Source: DASQQQ01 sp036390995 | GTDB lineage: Bacteria; Actinomycetota; UBA4738; HRBIN12 | Direction: 5' to 3' | Length of the DNA: 64,000 nt | NCBI GenBank assembly: GCA_036390995.1 | Contig: DASWAT010000111.1 | Span: 1-64,000, forward strand | In this document: positions 51,506-60,364 of the stretch, in pieces | Layout of the letters: each line of letters begins with the position of its first letter | How positions within the stretch are numbered: position 1 is the stretch's first letter | Notes under the pieces: generated by a model | Told to the model about the DNA's origin: nothing | The model's database searches: none | The model's input: only the letters and a program-made list of their open reading frames with translations | Program-made: the position numbers and the translations under genes

Positions 51506-52794
51506 ACGATCGGCAGGAACGTGCTCACCCAGCGGTCCCACTCGCGAGGATCCCGGTACACGTAGTAGTCGCGGGCTCCCCCGCCCGCATCGGAGCCTTC
51601 CGCGTTCAGCCGGGCGAGCTCCGGGCCCGGGAACACCAGCGGGCTGTTCGCCACCTCGCGATCCCCGAACTCACCGGCGATGATCGCGCGGGCGTCCGGG
51701 ACGGGGGTGATGTACCAGACCCAGTCCGCGATCATCGCGGCAACCTTGGGCTGGTACACGAAGTCGATGTACTCCATCGCATCCACCGGATGCCGCGCTC
51801 CGGCCGGGATCATCATGTTGTCGGTCCAGAGCATGGCGCCCTCGTCGGGCACCACGAAGCGCATCTCCGGATGGCCCAGCGCGTTGATCTGGAAGATGTC
51901 GCCGGACCAGGCCATCGTGGCCCAGGTGTCCCCCCGAGTGAGCGCGTCCACGTATCCCTGGTCGTAGTAGCGGGGATGGACCACGTCGCGCTGCCCTCGG
52001 AGGGCGTCGGCCGCCTGCGCCCAGTCCTGCGGCGTGGAGGCGGCCGGGTCGACGCCGATGGCGAGCAGCCCGAAGCTCCCCAGCTCGGTGGTGTCGCTCA
52101 TCATGCCGACCCTGCCCTGCAGGGCCGGATCCCACAGATCCCGGACGCTGCGCGGCTCCCGCCCGAGGGCCTCCGTCGCTCTCGGGCTGAACGCGATCCC
52201 CGTGAGACCCGACTGCCAGGCGACGGTGTACCGGTTCCCCGGATCCCACGATGGGTCCTGGACCAGCGGGCCGGCGTACACGGCGAAGTTCCCCAGGTAG
52301 GAGTGGTCGAGCGGGATCAGCCACCCCGACTCCATCATCTCGGTCACCTCGGGGCCGTTCGTGAGGACGATCAGGTCGTAGCCGATGCTGTTCCCCGCGC
52401 TGAGCTGCGGCCGGATCTCCTCGAAGAACGACGGCGTATCCTTGATCGGCCGGTAGTAGTTGACCCGGATCCCGGTCTCGCGCGTGAAGAGTTCGAGCGA
52501 CGGGCGGCGGTCGAAATGGCGGTCGATGTAGTACGGCCAATTCGCGAAGTCCAGGACGCCGGCCCGCGACCGCTGCGACCACCAGCGATCCCAGTTCGGT
52601 GAGGGCGAGGGCCGTGCCGTGCGGCCGGGCTCGCACGCCGCAGCCAACCCCGTCAGCGCCAGCGAGCCGGCACCCAGGCCCGCGCGCCTCAGCAGCTCGC
52701 GCCGGGTGAGAGCGGGGTCCCACCGCGACCCAGAACGCGCGGCGTCTTCCCTCGAGCTCTCGCGCCGGCCGGTCTGGCCTTCTGGGGGTTGCAT
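51490..52794 (-). CDS. PotD/PotF-like polyamine-type substrate-binding lipoprotein
   Basis: 434 residues. The leader RRELLRRAGLGAGSLA has a twin-arginine look and ends in a lipobox LAAAC, so it may be a Tat-exported lipoprotein. The mature part is a periplasmic-binding fold with NWPYYIDR, TGIRVNYY, IGYDLIVLTNG and AWSGDIFQIN. ATG at 52794 with GGGAGGGG six bases upstream. No permease or ATPase is adjacent. Overlaps the convergent MBL gene by 16 bases. Confidence 0.88.
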   Translation of the reverse strand: MQPPEGQTGRRESSREDAARSGSRWDPALTRRELLRRAGLGAGSLALTGLAAACEPGRTARPSPSPNWDRWWSQRSRAGVLDFANWPYYIDRHFDRRPSLELFTRETGIRVNYYRPIKDTPSFFEEIRPQLSAGNSIGYDLIVLTNGPEVTEMMESGWLIPLDHSYLGNFAVYAGPLVQDPSWDPGNRYTVAWQSGLTGIAFSPRATEALGREPRSVRDLWDPALQGRVGMMSDTTELGSFGLLAIGVDPAASTPQDWAQAADALRGQRDVVHPRYYDQGYVDALTRGDTWATMAWSGDIFQINALGHPEMRFVVPDEGAMLWTDNMMIPAGARHPVDAMEYIDFVYQPKVAAMIADWVWYITPVPDARAIIAGEFGDREVANSPLVFPGPELARLNAEGSDAGGGARDYYVYRDPREWDRWVSTFLPIVYGES

Positions 52795-52916
52795 CGCGCC
52801 CCTCCCTCGCCTCATCGCACACGCCCGTGGGCGCGATCGCGACCAAGCGTCGCCGGTTCCTTTCGGGTTCGGCAGTCGGGGTTTTCCCCCAGGGCGCGAG
52901 GGACTCCCAGCTGCCA

Positions 52917-52922
52917 TACACT
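52917..52922 (+). promoter_or_regulatory. -10 box TACACT before the pseudokinase
   Basis: TACACT ends seven bases before the proposed TTG start at 52930, supporting that start and leaderless transcription. Confidence 0.4.
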
Positions 52923-52929
52923 TGTCAAC

Positions 52930-54219
52930 TTGAGCCGCGCGAGGATCCTTCTCAGGCGAGATCCGAGGTATCGGTCCCGCTACCGGTTGATCACAAGGCT
53001 GGCCGAGGACGCTTCGGGCAGCCTGTGGACCGCGGTGCTCACGGGCCTCGGCAAACCCGTGACGGTTCACCTCCTGTCGGGTCCCGAGACCCTAGATCCG
53101 ACCTTCGGCCACGACTTCTCGGAGCGGATGCAGGCCATGTTCCCCTGGCCCGACCATCCGAACGTCGCCGCCGTCTTCAACTACGGCCGCGACGAGCGAG
53201 CGCGGGCCTTCTTCGTCCTCATGGAACCGCTCACGGGTGAGACCCTCGGCAGGCGGATCGAGCGCTCCCCCTGCCTACCGCCACCCGAGTCGCTCCGGAT
53301 CGCAGCGGCGGTTGCCCGGGGCCTCGAGGTCGTCCACGGCCGAGGGATCGCCCACGGCCGGCTGCGTCCGGACAGCGTACTGCTCACCCGGGACGGCGGC
53401 GTGAAGCTCCTGGGTCTCGGCGTTCCTCCGGATCGGCCGGGCCGGGACACGCCCGAGGACGACATCGCGGCGCTCGCCGGCGTCGTCCACCAGATGCTCG
53501 TGGAAGATCTGGACGCGCGGGCCCTCGACCGAACGACCGACCTGCCTCCGCGGGCGGCCGGCCCACCCTTCCCCGGCCTTCCCGCCGAGGTCCGGCAGCT
53601 GCTCGAGCGGTGCCTGGACCCCACCCCGACCGTTCGGCCGACGGCGTCCGACCTGGCCAGCGCCCTGGGGGGCGCGGCGCACCCCCTGGCCACCCGGTCC
53701 GTCCGGTCGCCCGGCTCCGAGGATGCGCGGCCGGTGACCCAGGCGCGGGATCCCGGGACGGCTCCCACTGTCGCCGGGGCGGCCGTGGGCCCGGTCGTCG
53801 AGGACGACGCGGTGGCCGTCGAGGACGACACCGTGGCCGCGGTCCCCGACTCGACCTCGACGGAGCGCCCCGAGCGTCGGCGGCGCCGGCCCGTGGGACG
53901 GTGGATCGCCGGATTCGCGATCTTGAGCGCGATGGCGGTGACCGTCTCCATCGTTCTGGCGTCGCGAGGAGGCGAGGATCCGCTTCCCGACCGGCGGACG
54001 CCTCCTGCCTTCGAGGGAACCACGGTCCCGGACGTCCTCGGGTTGTTGCTGGCAGAGGCGGAGGATCTTCTCGGGAAGGCCGGTCTCCAGGTGACCGGGG
54101 TCCGGGAGGTCGCGGGCAAGCCGGGGTTCGTCGTGAGGACCGATCCGACCCCCGGGGAGGCCGTTCGCATGGGTGCCTCCGTCACGGTCTTCGTCGGGCG
54201 ATCACCGCCCTCGGGGTGA
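52930..54219 (+). CDS. Kinase-like (pseudokinase) membrane protein with PASTA domain
   Basis: 429 residues from the TTG at 52930. Residues about 10-250 are a PknB-like fold, but the catalytic loop reads HGRLRPDSVLL instead of HRDLKPxN, and DFG is replaced by GLG. A Pro/Thr-rich and acidic linker, a transmembrane helix near 330-350, and one C-terminal PASTA domain (TVPDVLGLLLAEAEDLLGKAG) follow. PASTA domains bind peptidoglycan fragments or lipid II. The domain set is that of a signalling kinase with a dead catalytic site. Confidence 0.85.
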   Translation: MSRARILLRRDPRYRSRYRLITRLAEDASGSLWTAVLTGLGKPVTVHLLSGPETLDPTFGHDFSERMQAMFPWPDHPNVAAVFNYGRDERARAFFVLMEPLTGETLGRRIERSPCLPPPESLRIAAAVARGLEVVHGRGIAHGRLRPDSVLLTRDGGVKLLGLGVPPDRPGRDTPEDDIAALAGVVHQMLVEDLDARALDRTTDLPPRAAGPPFPGLPAEVRQLLERCLDPTPTVRPTASDLASALGGAAHPLATRSVRSPGSEDARPVTQARDPGTAPTVAGAAVGPVVEDDAVAVEDDTVAAVPDSTSTERPERRRRRPVGRWIAGFAILSAMAVTVSIVLASRGGEDPLPDRRTPPAFEGTTVPDVLGLLLAEAEDLLGKAGLQVTGVREVAGKPGFVVRTDPTPGEAVRMGASVTVFVGRSPPSG

Positions 54220-54253
54220 TCCGACGACCCTCGTGACGCCCGACCCGGAGCGC

Positions 54254-55372
54254 TCAGGCGCCGAGCGGCAACCTGGGCTCGAAGCGCCCACCCGAGCTCC
54301 GTACGAGACCCTTCAGCTCGAGCTGCATGAGCAGCGGGACCACTTCGGCCACGGTCACCCCCAGGGCCCGGGCCACGGTCTCGGGCAGGACCGGGCCCGT
54401 CATCGCGTCGAGGGCCGCCTGCTCCACGAGGGTCAGCACCGGCGGCGGGGCCGGCCCCAGCACGCGCGCGAGCTCCAGATCCGAAAGGAGATCCTCGACG
54501 TGACGGATCAATCCGGCGCCGTCCCGGATCAGAGCATGGGGCGCCGCCGAGAGCGGATTGCTCACGGCGCCGGGGACGGCATAGACGTCCCGCCCGTGCT
54601 CGAGCGCATGGCGGGCCGAGATCAAGGATCCGCTCCGCTCCCGCCCCTCCACCACGACGAGCGCTGCGCACAGACCGGCGATGATCCTGTTGCGCGCCGG
54701 GAAGCGCTGCGGCTCGGCGGGGACGCCCGGCGGGTACTCGCTCACGATGGTGCCCTCCTGCTCGATCCGCCGCAACAGCCCGCGGCTGCCCGGCGGGTAC
54801 GCCAGGTCGATCCCACAGCCAAGCACGGCCACGGTCCGGCCGCCCACGTCGAGGGCTCCCTCGTGGGCAGCGGCGTCGATGCCTCGGGCGGCACCGCTCA
54901 CGATGACGGCGCCCGCGGCCGCGAGCTCGCGTCCGAAGCTCCGGGCGAGCTCCCGGCCGAGGTCGCTGCAGTTGCGCGCCCCGACCACGGCGATCGTTCC
55001 GCTCTGGATCGGAGGCGAAGCCCCACGAACGAACAACCACCCCGGCGGGTCCCGGAGGTGCTCGAGCTGCGGTGGGTACTCGCGGCTCCCCCAGACGACC
55101 AGCCGTGCCCCACACGAGCGAAGCTCCCCATCGATCCGAGCGGCATCCAGCGAGCGGGAGAACCGGACGTCGAGCTCGCTCCCAGCCCGGCCCTCTCGGA
55201 TCGCCGCGAGGCAGGCCACCGCCGTGCCTTCTTCTCGCGCGAGGGCCAGCAGGTCGGCCGGCCTCTGCCCCCGCAACGCCGACAGGACCAGCACCGCACG
55301 CCGCTCGGCGGGGTCGCGACCGAATCCCACGGGCCAACCCGTCCGCTCAGCCGGCACGTGCCAGTCCCCCAC
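54254..55372 (-). CDS. dprA: DNA processing protein DprA
   Basis: Loads RecA on incoming single-stranded DNA. 372 residues: an N-terminal SAM-like part, a Rossmann fold with VVGARNCSDLGRELA, GIDAAAHEGAL and PARNRIIAGL motifs, and a C-terminal winged helix (TLVEQAALDAMTGPV). GTG at 55372 overlaps the comM end by 26 bases; the exact start is uncertain. Confidence 0.94.
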   Translation of the reverse strand: MGDWHVPAERTGWPVGFGRDPAERRAVLVLSALRGQRPADLLALAREEGTAVACLAAIREGRAGSELDVRFSRSLDAARIDGELRSCGARLVVWGSREYPPQLEHLRDPPGWLFVRGASPPIQSGTIAVVGARNCSDLGRELARSFGRELAAAGAVIVSGAARGIDAAAHEGALDVGGRTVAVLGCGIDLAYPPGSRGLLRRIEQEGTIVSEYPPGVPAEPQRFPARNRIIAGLCAALVVVEGRERSGSLISARHALEHGRDVYAVPGAVSNPLSAAPHALIRDGAGLIRHVEDLLSDLELARVLGPAPPPVLTLVEQAALDAMTGPVLPETVARALGVTVAEVVPLLMQLELKGLVRSSGGRFEPRLPLGA

Positions 55373-56879
55373 CCGCGACGTCCATGCGATACGAGAGGGC
55401 CTCGGCCACGTGGTCGGAGCCGACCTCGGCCGCGCCCGCCAGGTCGGCCACGGTCCTGGCGACCTTGATCGCGCGGTCGAAGCCCCTGCCGGTCAGCGCA
55501 AGCGTGTCCACGGCCCGGGCCAAGAGGTCCCGTGCGGGATCGGAGACCCGGGCGAGCCTCCGGGCCAGCGGACCGGGCAGCTGCGCGTTGCAGGGATAGC
55601 CGAGCTCCGCGTACCGATGGCGCTGCACCTCGCGCGCCTCCTCTACCCGTCGCCGGATGGCCTCCGACGCCTCGCCGGGCTCCTCCTCGAGGAGCTCGCG
55701 GCGGGAGAGCCGGGGAACGGAAAGGCGGATGTCGATCCGGTCGAGGAGGGGCCCCGAGAGCTTCTGACGGTAGACCTCCACCCGGTGGGTGATGCAGCTG
55801 CACTGCCGGCGAGGATCACCCTCGTAGCCGCACGGACACGGATTCGCCGCCGCCACGAGCGTGAACCGCGCGGGGAACTCGACCGTCCCGGCCACCCTCG
55901 TGACCACGACGTGACCGTCTTCCAGCGGCTGGCGAAGCGCCTCGAGGGCGTCCCGACGGAACTCGTTCAACTCGTCCAGGAACAGGACACCGTGGTGGGC
56001 CATCGACACCTCGCCCGGACGAACGAACCCGCTTCCCCCTCCGAGCATCGCGGGGAGCGAGATCGAGTGATGCGGGGCGCGGAACGGTCGGGCCGCGACC
56101 AGTCCTCCTCCCGGCAGGATGCCCGCCACCGAGTGGAGCTGCGTGACCTCCAGGGCCTCGCTCCGCGACAGGGTCGGCAACACGGTGGCCAATCGCCGGG
56201 CCAGCATGGTCTTGCCGGCCCCCGGCGAACCCATCAGCAGCACGTTGTGCCCGCCCGCCGCAGCCACCTCCAGCGCCCGCCGGGCCTGCGCCTGCCCCCG
56301 GACCTCGGCGAAGTCCACCTGATGAGCCGGCGCCGGGGACGGCCGTCGCTCCGCCGTGCCCGGCTCCCATCGTCCCCGAAGGAAGGCGACCACGTCGGCG
56401 AGCGCGGGAGCGCCCACGACGTGTAGGTCCTCCACCAGCGCGGCTTCGCCAGCGTTCGCCTCCGGGACCACGATGCCGGCCAGCCCCGCCGAAGCCGCGG
56501 CGATGCTGGCCGAGAGCACACCGGGTGTCGGGATCAGGGACCCCTCGAGCGCGAGCTCGCCGAAGAACGCGTAGCGGCCGAGCCGTTCCACCGGCACCTG
56601 CGCCGAGGCCGCGAGGACGCCCATGGTCACTGGAAGGTCGAGTCCGGGCCCATCCTTACGGAGGTTGCCGGGCGATAGGTTCACCACGATCCTGCGGAGC
56701 GGCCACTCGAGCCCCGAGCTCTCCACCGCGGGCCGGATGCGGTCCCGGGCGTCGTGGACCGCGGCACCGGGTAGACCCGTGAACGACACGGAGGGAAGCC
56801 CTCGTCCGATATGCGCCTCGACCACGACCGGGTGGCCCCGAACCCCCACGATGGTGACACCCGATACCCGTCCGTACAC
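55347..56879 (-). CDS. comM: ComM/YifB-family Mg-chelatase-like AAA+ ATPase
   Basis: 510 residues. The N-terminal Lon-like domain with SFTGLPGAAVHDARDRIR leads to the AAA+ domain: Walker A GSPGAGKTM near 215, GVLFLDELNEF as Walker B, and a Mg-chelatase C-terminal domain. ComM is a helicase that aids branch migration in natural transformation. The order comM-dprA is common; yraN lies upstream. GTG start with TAGGGT nine bases upstream. Confidence 0.94.
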   Translation of the reverse strand: MYGRVSGVTIVGVRGHPVVVEAHIGRGLPSVSFTGLPGAAVHDARDRIRPAVESSGLEWPLRRIVVNLSPGNLRKDGPGLDLPVTMGVLAASAQVPVERLGRYAFFGELALEGSLIPTPGVLSASIAAASAGLAGIVVPEANAGEAALVEDLHVVGAPALADVVAFLRGRWEPGTAERRPSPAPAHQVDFAEVRGQAQARRALEVAAAGGHNVLLMGSPGAGKTMLARRLATVLPTLSRSEALEVTQLHSVAGILPGGGLVAARPFRAPHHSISLPAMLGGGSGFVRPGEVSMAHHGVLFLDELNEFRRDALEALRQPLEDGHVVVTRVAGTVEFPARFTLVAAANPCPCGYEGDPRRQCSCITHRVEVYRQKLSGPLLDRIDIRLSVPRLSRRELLEEEPGEASEAIRRRVEEAREVQRHRYAELGYPCNAQLPGPLARRLARVSDPARDLLARAVDTLALTGRGFDRAIKVARTVADLAGAAEVGSDHVAEALSYRMDVAGGGLARAG

Positions 56880-56961
56880 GACCGGGCGACCCTAGCGTCC
56901 CGCACTGACACCCCCCGCCTGGACGGAGCCGCATCTGCCGATGGGCGGGCGGGCCACGGCC

Positions 56962-57339
56962 TCAGAAGGCGTCCTCGAAGAGCACCACGTCGTACGTCGT
57001 GGACCGCTGCCGGACACTGGCGACGTCGAAACGCAGACGGGCGTGCGCCGGCCGGCACGTCACCATGAACAGGTCGGCGAGACTCCTCAGCTTCCTGCGC
57101 TTGGCCTGCGTGACGGCCTCGAAACCGCCACCGAAGACGTCCCCGCTGCGGGTCTTCACCTCGCAGAAGACCAGCAGTTCGCCGCGCTCGACGATCAGGT
57201 CGATCTCGCCGAGCCGGCACCTCCAATTCCGGGCCACCGGACGGAACCCCTTGCCGAGGTACAGAGCGAGCGCGGCGTCCTCGCCCGCACGGCCGCGCGC
57301 GGCGCGGATGTCCGGCGGCAAGGAGGGCGACGTGTCCAC
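56962..57339 (-). CDS. YraN/UPF0102 endonuclease-like protein
   Basis: 125 residues with the restriction-endonuclease-like fold: GRAGEDAALALYLGKGF, the GEIDLIV and FCEVKTRSG (Asp, Glu-x-Lys) active-site motifs. The family is conserved between rnhB and comM; its in vivo role is not settled. GTG start at 57339. Confidence 0.93.
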   Translation of the reverse strand: MDTSPSLPPDIRAARGRAGEDAALALYLGKGFRPVARNWRCRLGEIDLIVERGELLVFCEVKTRSGDVFGGGFEAVTQAKRRKLRSLADLFMVTCRPAHARLRFDVASVRQRSTTYDVVLFEDAF

Positions 57340-57382
57340 CGGCCGAACCTACCCCCGGTCGCCGACACGGGCGCGCGCGGAC

Positions 57383-57727
57383 TCAGACCGGGAGCGGCGG
57401 ATCCTCGGGCAGCGTCCCGTCGGACAGGGCCGTTCCGGGCAGCGGCTCGTCGCGGCGAAGCTCCTCCACGTTCACGTCGCGGCGGGTAAGCACCCGCACC
57501 TTGGTGACGAAGCGGCCCGTCCGGAACATGTCCCAGACCCAGGCGTCCTGGAGCTCGACCTCCACCCATCCGTCGTCGCGGGGCCGGACGTCCACCCGGT
57601 TCGCGAGGTAGAAGCGGCGCTCGGTCTCCACGACGTACGCGAACATCGGGACCACGTCCCGGTACTCGTGATAGAGCTCGAGCTCGCGCTCCTCCTCGAA
57701 CCGCTCGATGTCGTCGTCGTGGTTCAT
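57383..57727 (-). CDS. DUF2469 family protein
   Basis: 114 residues. The N-terminal ERFEEERELELYHEYRDVV and FAYVVETERRFYLANRVDV stretches, plus DAWVWDMFRTGRFV, match this actinobacterial family of unknown function, always near rnhB. ATG at 57727 overlaps the rnhB stop (ATGA). It is a good lineage marker for Actinomycetota. Confidence 0.93.
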   Translation of the reverse strand: MNHDDDIERFEEERELELYHEYRDVVPMFAYVVETERRFYLANRVDVRPRDDGWVEVELQDAWVWDMFRTGRFVTKVRVLTRRDVNVEELRRDEPLPGTALSDGTLPEDPPLPV

Positions 57728-58401
57728 CCAGCCTCCTCGGGCCCGGACTCGATCCACCCCTCGTCCGTCGCGTCCGGGATCACCACGACGCCCCCGCCGA
57801 CGCCCTTGAACGACAGCCGGTGGATCGGGCACGGGCCCAGCTGCGCGATCGCCCTGCGATGTTCGGGCGTACCGTACCCTCGATGCCGGTCGAAGCCGTA
57901 GTCCGGGAACCGGCGGTGGTATCGATCCATGATGCGATCTCGGGTCACCTTCGCCACGATCGAGGCCGCCGCCACCGAGGCCGTCACCGCGTCGCCCTTC
58001 TTCATGGCCAGGCTCGGGAGGGGCAAGCGGCGGATCGGGAAGCCGTCGGTCAGCACGTAGTCCGGCACCACCGCCAGCTCGAGCACCGCCCTGCGTAGGA
58101 GCCACAGGTTCGAACGGTGCAGCCCCCGGTGGTCGATCCGCGAGGGCGTCGCCCGCTTCACGCACACGGCCACGGCGCCCCGCAGGATCCGCTCGTACCC
58201 CACCTCGCGCTGCGATCGTGTGAGGACCTTCGAGTCGCCGAGCCCGACGAGATCGAAGTCCTCCGGCAGGATCACCGCCGCCGCCACGAGGGGGCCGGCG
58301 AGCGCGCCGCGACCCGCTTCGTCGGCCCCGGCGATCGCGCGGAACCCCTGCGCCCGCAGCCGGCGTTCGTACCGCCCGAGATCGATCCCTAGTGCAGCCA
58401 C
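57724..58401 (-). CDS. rnhB: Ribonuclease HII
   Basis: Removes RNA primers and misinserted ribonucleotides. 225 residues with the catalytic ADEAGRGALAGPLVAAAV near residue 25, DGFPIRRLPLP and DRYHRRFPDYGFDRHRGYGTPEH. GTG at 58401 overlaps the lepB end by 13 bases. Confidence 0.96.
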   Translation of the reverse strand: MAALGIDLGRYERRLRAQGFRAIAGADEAGRGALAGPLVAAAVILPEDFDLVGLGDSKVLTRSQREVGYERILRGAVAVCVKRATPSRIDHRGLHRSNLWLLRRAVLELAVVPDYVLTDGFPIRRLPLPSLAMKKGDAVTASVAAASIVAKVTRDRIMDRYHRRFPDYGFDRHRGYGTPEHRRAIAQLGPCPIHRLSFKGVGGGVVVIPDATDEGWIESGPEEAG

Positions 58402-59057
58402 CCGATCCGCGAAGGCGGCCAGATCTTGACGAACGCCTTCCCTACCACCTTATCGAGTGGGACGAAGCCGAGCCCGAACCTCGAGTCGTTGGAATCGGTC
58501 CGGTTGTCACCCAGCACGAACAGGTCCCCGGCTGGAACGCGCACCGGGCCGTACGGACGGGTGTCCGGCGGACCGTGCAGGTACGGCTGCCCCACGCGCT
58601 TCCCGTTCACGAACAGCTTGCCGTTCCGCAGCTCCACGGTGTCTCCGGGGAGGCCGATCACGCGCTTGATGAAGTCCTCGTCGGCCGGCCGGGCGAACCC
58701 AAGCCCCTCCGACAGCCAGTGCAGGATTCCCCCAACGATCCCGCGATCGGGCTGCGGCGCGGGGTGTGGATCCTGGAACACGATGATGTCCCCCCGGTGC
58801 GGGTGGTAGAAGAGCTTCTCCACCAGCACCCGGTCGCCGGGCATCAGCGTGGGCTCCATCGATCCTGAGGGGATGTAGAAGGCCTGGATCGCGAAGGTCT
58901 TCAGGAGGATCGCGAGAGCGAATGCGAGGACCACGAGCACCGGGAGCTCGCGCAGGAACTCCCAGACGCCGCGATCGTCGGACTTCGCGGAGCCGGAGGC
59001 CCATGCGTCGGACGACGCGGGCCGATCCGAGACCTCAGGCTTGTTCGTCGCCCTCAG
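58389..59057 (-). CDS. lepB: Signal peptidase I
   Basis: About 222 residues. After a short cytoplasmic part, one transmembrane helix (LVVLAFALAILLKTFAIQAF) leads to the catalytic Ser in IPSGSMEPTL, the Lys in DFIKRVIGLPGD and the box GDNRTDSNDSR. The start is a problem: no in-frame ATG, GTG or TTG lies between the rplS stop region and the helix. The CTG at 59057 inside the rplS end is the best guess; the frame stays open to 59255. Confidence 0.9.
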   Translation of the reverse strand: MRATNKPEVSDRPASSDAWASGSAKSDDRGVWEFLRELPVLVVLAFALAILLKTFAIQAFYIPSGSMEPTLMPGDRVLVEKLFYHPHRGDIIVFQDPHPAPQPDRGIVGGILHWLSEGLGFARPADEDFIKRVIGLPGDTVELRNGKLFVNGKRVGQPYLHGPPDTRPYGPVRVPAGDLFVLGDNRTDSNDSRFGLGFVPLDKVVGKAFVKIWPPSRIGWLH

Positions 59058-59523
59058 CCGCCCGGGCCGGTTCCGCCTCAGCCGGTTCCGCCTCGCCTGC
59101 CTCCTCGCCGGGCGCCTCGGGCTCGGGACCGGGTTCGGGCTCCGTCGCTGCCGCCCGCAGGGCGGCGAGCTCCCCGCCCTCGATCCGCCGCTCCTTGATG
59201 CGCGCCTTCTTCCCGCGGCGCTCACGAAGGTAGTAGAGCTTGGCCCGGCGGACACGGCCGTGGATCACGACCTCGAGCTTGGCGATCGAGGGCGAATGGA
59301 CGGGGAAGGTCCGTTCTACGCCGACCCCGAACGAGATCTTCCGGACGGTGAAGGTCTCCTGGAGGCCGCCGCCCTGGCGGCGGATCACGACGCCCTGGAA
59401 GACCTGCACCCGCTCGCGGCCCGCCTCCACCACGCGGACGTGCACGCGCACGGTGTCGCCCGGGCGGAACGGTGGGATGTCCGCGCGCAGGTACTGCTTG
59501 TCGACGAGATCTGTGGCCTTCAT
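59035..59523 (-). CDS. rplS: 50S ribosomal protein L19 with acidic tail
   Basis: 162 residues. The core (1-115) has DIPPFRPGDTVRVHVRV, QGVVIRRQGGGLQETFTVRKI and SPSIAKLEVVIHGRVRRAKLYYLRER. The last 45 residues are Glu/Ala/Pro-rich. Typical L19 is about 115-120 residues. ATG at 59523, with TATCAT 12 bases upstream and no Shine-Dalgarno sequence. Confidence 0.96.
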   Translation of the reverse strand: MKATDLVDKQYLRADIPPFRPGDTVRVHVRVVEAGRERVQVFQGVVIRRQGGGLQETFTVRKISFGVGVERTFPVHSPSIAKLEVVIHGRVRRAKLYYLRERRGKKARIKERRIEGGELAALRAAATEPEPGPEPEAPGEEAGEAEPAEAEPARAAEGDEQA

Positions 59524-59564
59524 GGCGGGAAACGGATGATAGCAGGTGGTCCGAACCGCCCGGC

Positions 59565-60239
59565 TCAATCCTCCAGCAGGTCGGGCCTGTTGCGGCGGGT
59601 CTTCTCGCGGGCGGCCTCCCGGCGCCACCGCTCGATCTCGGCATGGTTGCCGGACAGCAGCACGTCCGGAACCCCCATCCCCCGGAACCGCGCCGGGCGC
59701 GTGTAGTGCGGGTGGTCGAGCAGCCCGTCCTTTCCGAACGAATCGCGCTCGTGCGACTCCTCCCTGCCGATCACGCCGGGCACCAGCCGCGTGACGGCCT
59801 CGAGCAGGACCATCGCCGGAACCTCTCCCCCGGAGAGCACGTAATCTCCGATCGAGACCTCCTCGGCCGGCAGACCCCGGGCGACGCGCTCGTCCACGCC
59901 CTCGTAGCGTCCGCAGAGCAGCACGAGCCACGGCTCTTTCGCGAGCTCGCGTACGAGCGGCTGGTCGAGCCGGCGCCCGGCCGGGGAGAGCAGGAGCACT
60001 CGCTTCGGCCGCTCGCCCAGGGATTCGACGGCCGCGAAGACGGGCTCGGGCTTCATGACCATCCCGGGCCCGCCCCCGTAGGCCTCGTCGTCGACCTGGT
60101 GGTGCTTGTCGGTCGTGAAGTCGCGGAGATCATGGACCCACACGTCGATCACGCCGCCCTCGACGGCCTTGCCGAGCAGGCTCTCGCGCAGCGGGCCCTC
60201 GAAGATCCCAGGGAAGATCGTGAAGACGTCGATCCGCAC
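59565..60239 (-). CDS. trmD: tRNA (guanine37-N1)-methyltransferase
   Basis: 224-residue SPOUT knot methyltransferase. MRIDVFTIFPGIFEGPLRES starts it; DEAYGGGPGMVMKPEPV, LLCGRYEGVDERV, SIGDYVLSGGEVPAM and LLSGNHAEIERWRR are all present. GTG start with TAGCCT six bases upstream. Confidence 0.96.
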   Translation of the reverse strand: MRIDVFTIFPGIFEGPLRESLLGKAVEGGVIDVWVHDLRDFTTDKHHQVDDEAYGGGPGMVMKPEPVFAAVESLGERPKRVLLLSPAGRRLDQPLVRELAKEPWLVLLCGRYEGVDERVARGLPAEEVSIGDYVLSGGEVPAMVLLEAVTRLVPGVIGREESHERDSFGKDGLLDHPHYTRPARFRGMGVPDVLLSGNHAEIERWRREAAREKTRRNRPDLLED

Positions 60240-60245
60240 GACCGC

Positions 60246-60251
60246 AGGCTA
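60246..60251 (-). promoter_or_regulatory. -10 box TAGCCT before trmD
   Basis: On the minus strand TAGCCT ends six bases before the GTG start of trmD, suggesting that trmD begins a leaderless transcript separate from rimM. Confidence 0.4.
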
Positions 60252-60350
60252 GCGCGTTGCCGATCGGCCGGAGTGATGACCCACGAGCGGGCGGGGGGAA
60301 GGTCGTCGGGCCACTCGAGGGCGCCCCACCTGACCCCGCGCGGCCGCCGA

Positions 60351-60356
60351 TACACT
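60351..60356 (+). promoter_or_regulatory. -10 box TACACT before trmO
   Basis: TACACT ends eight bases before the ATG at 60365. No ribosome binding site lies between them. Confidence 0.4.
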
Positions 60357-60364
60357 CTCACGTC

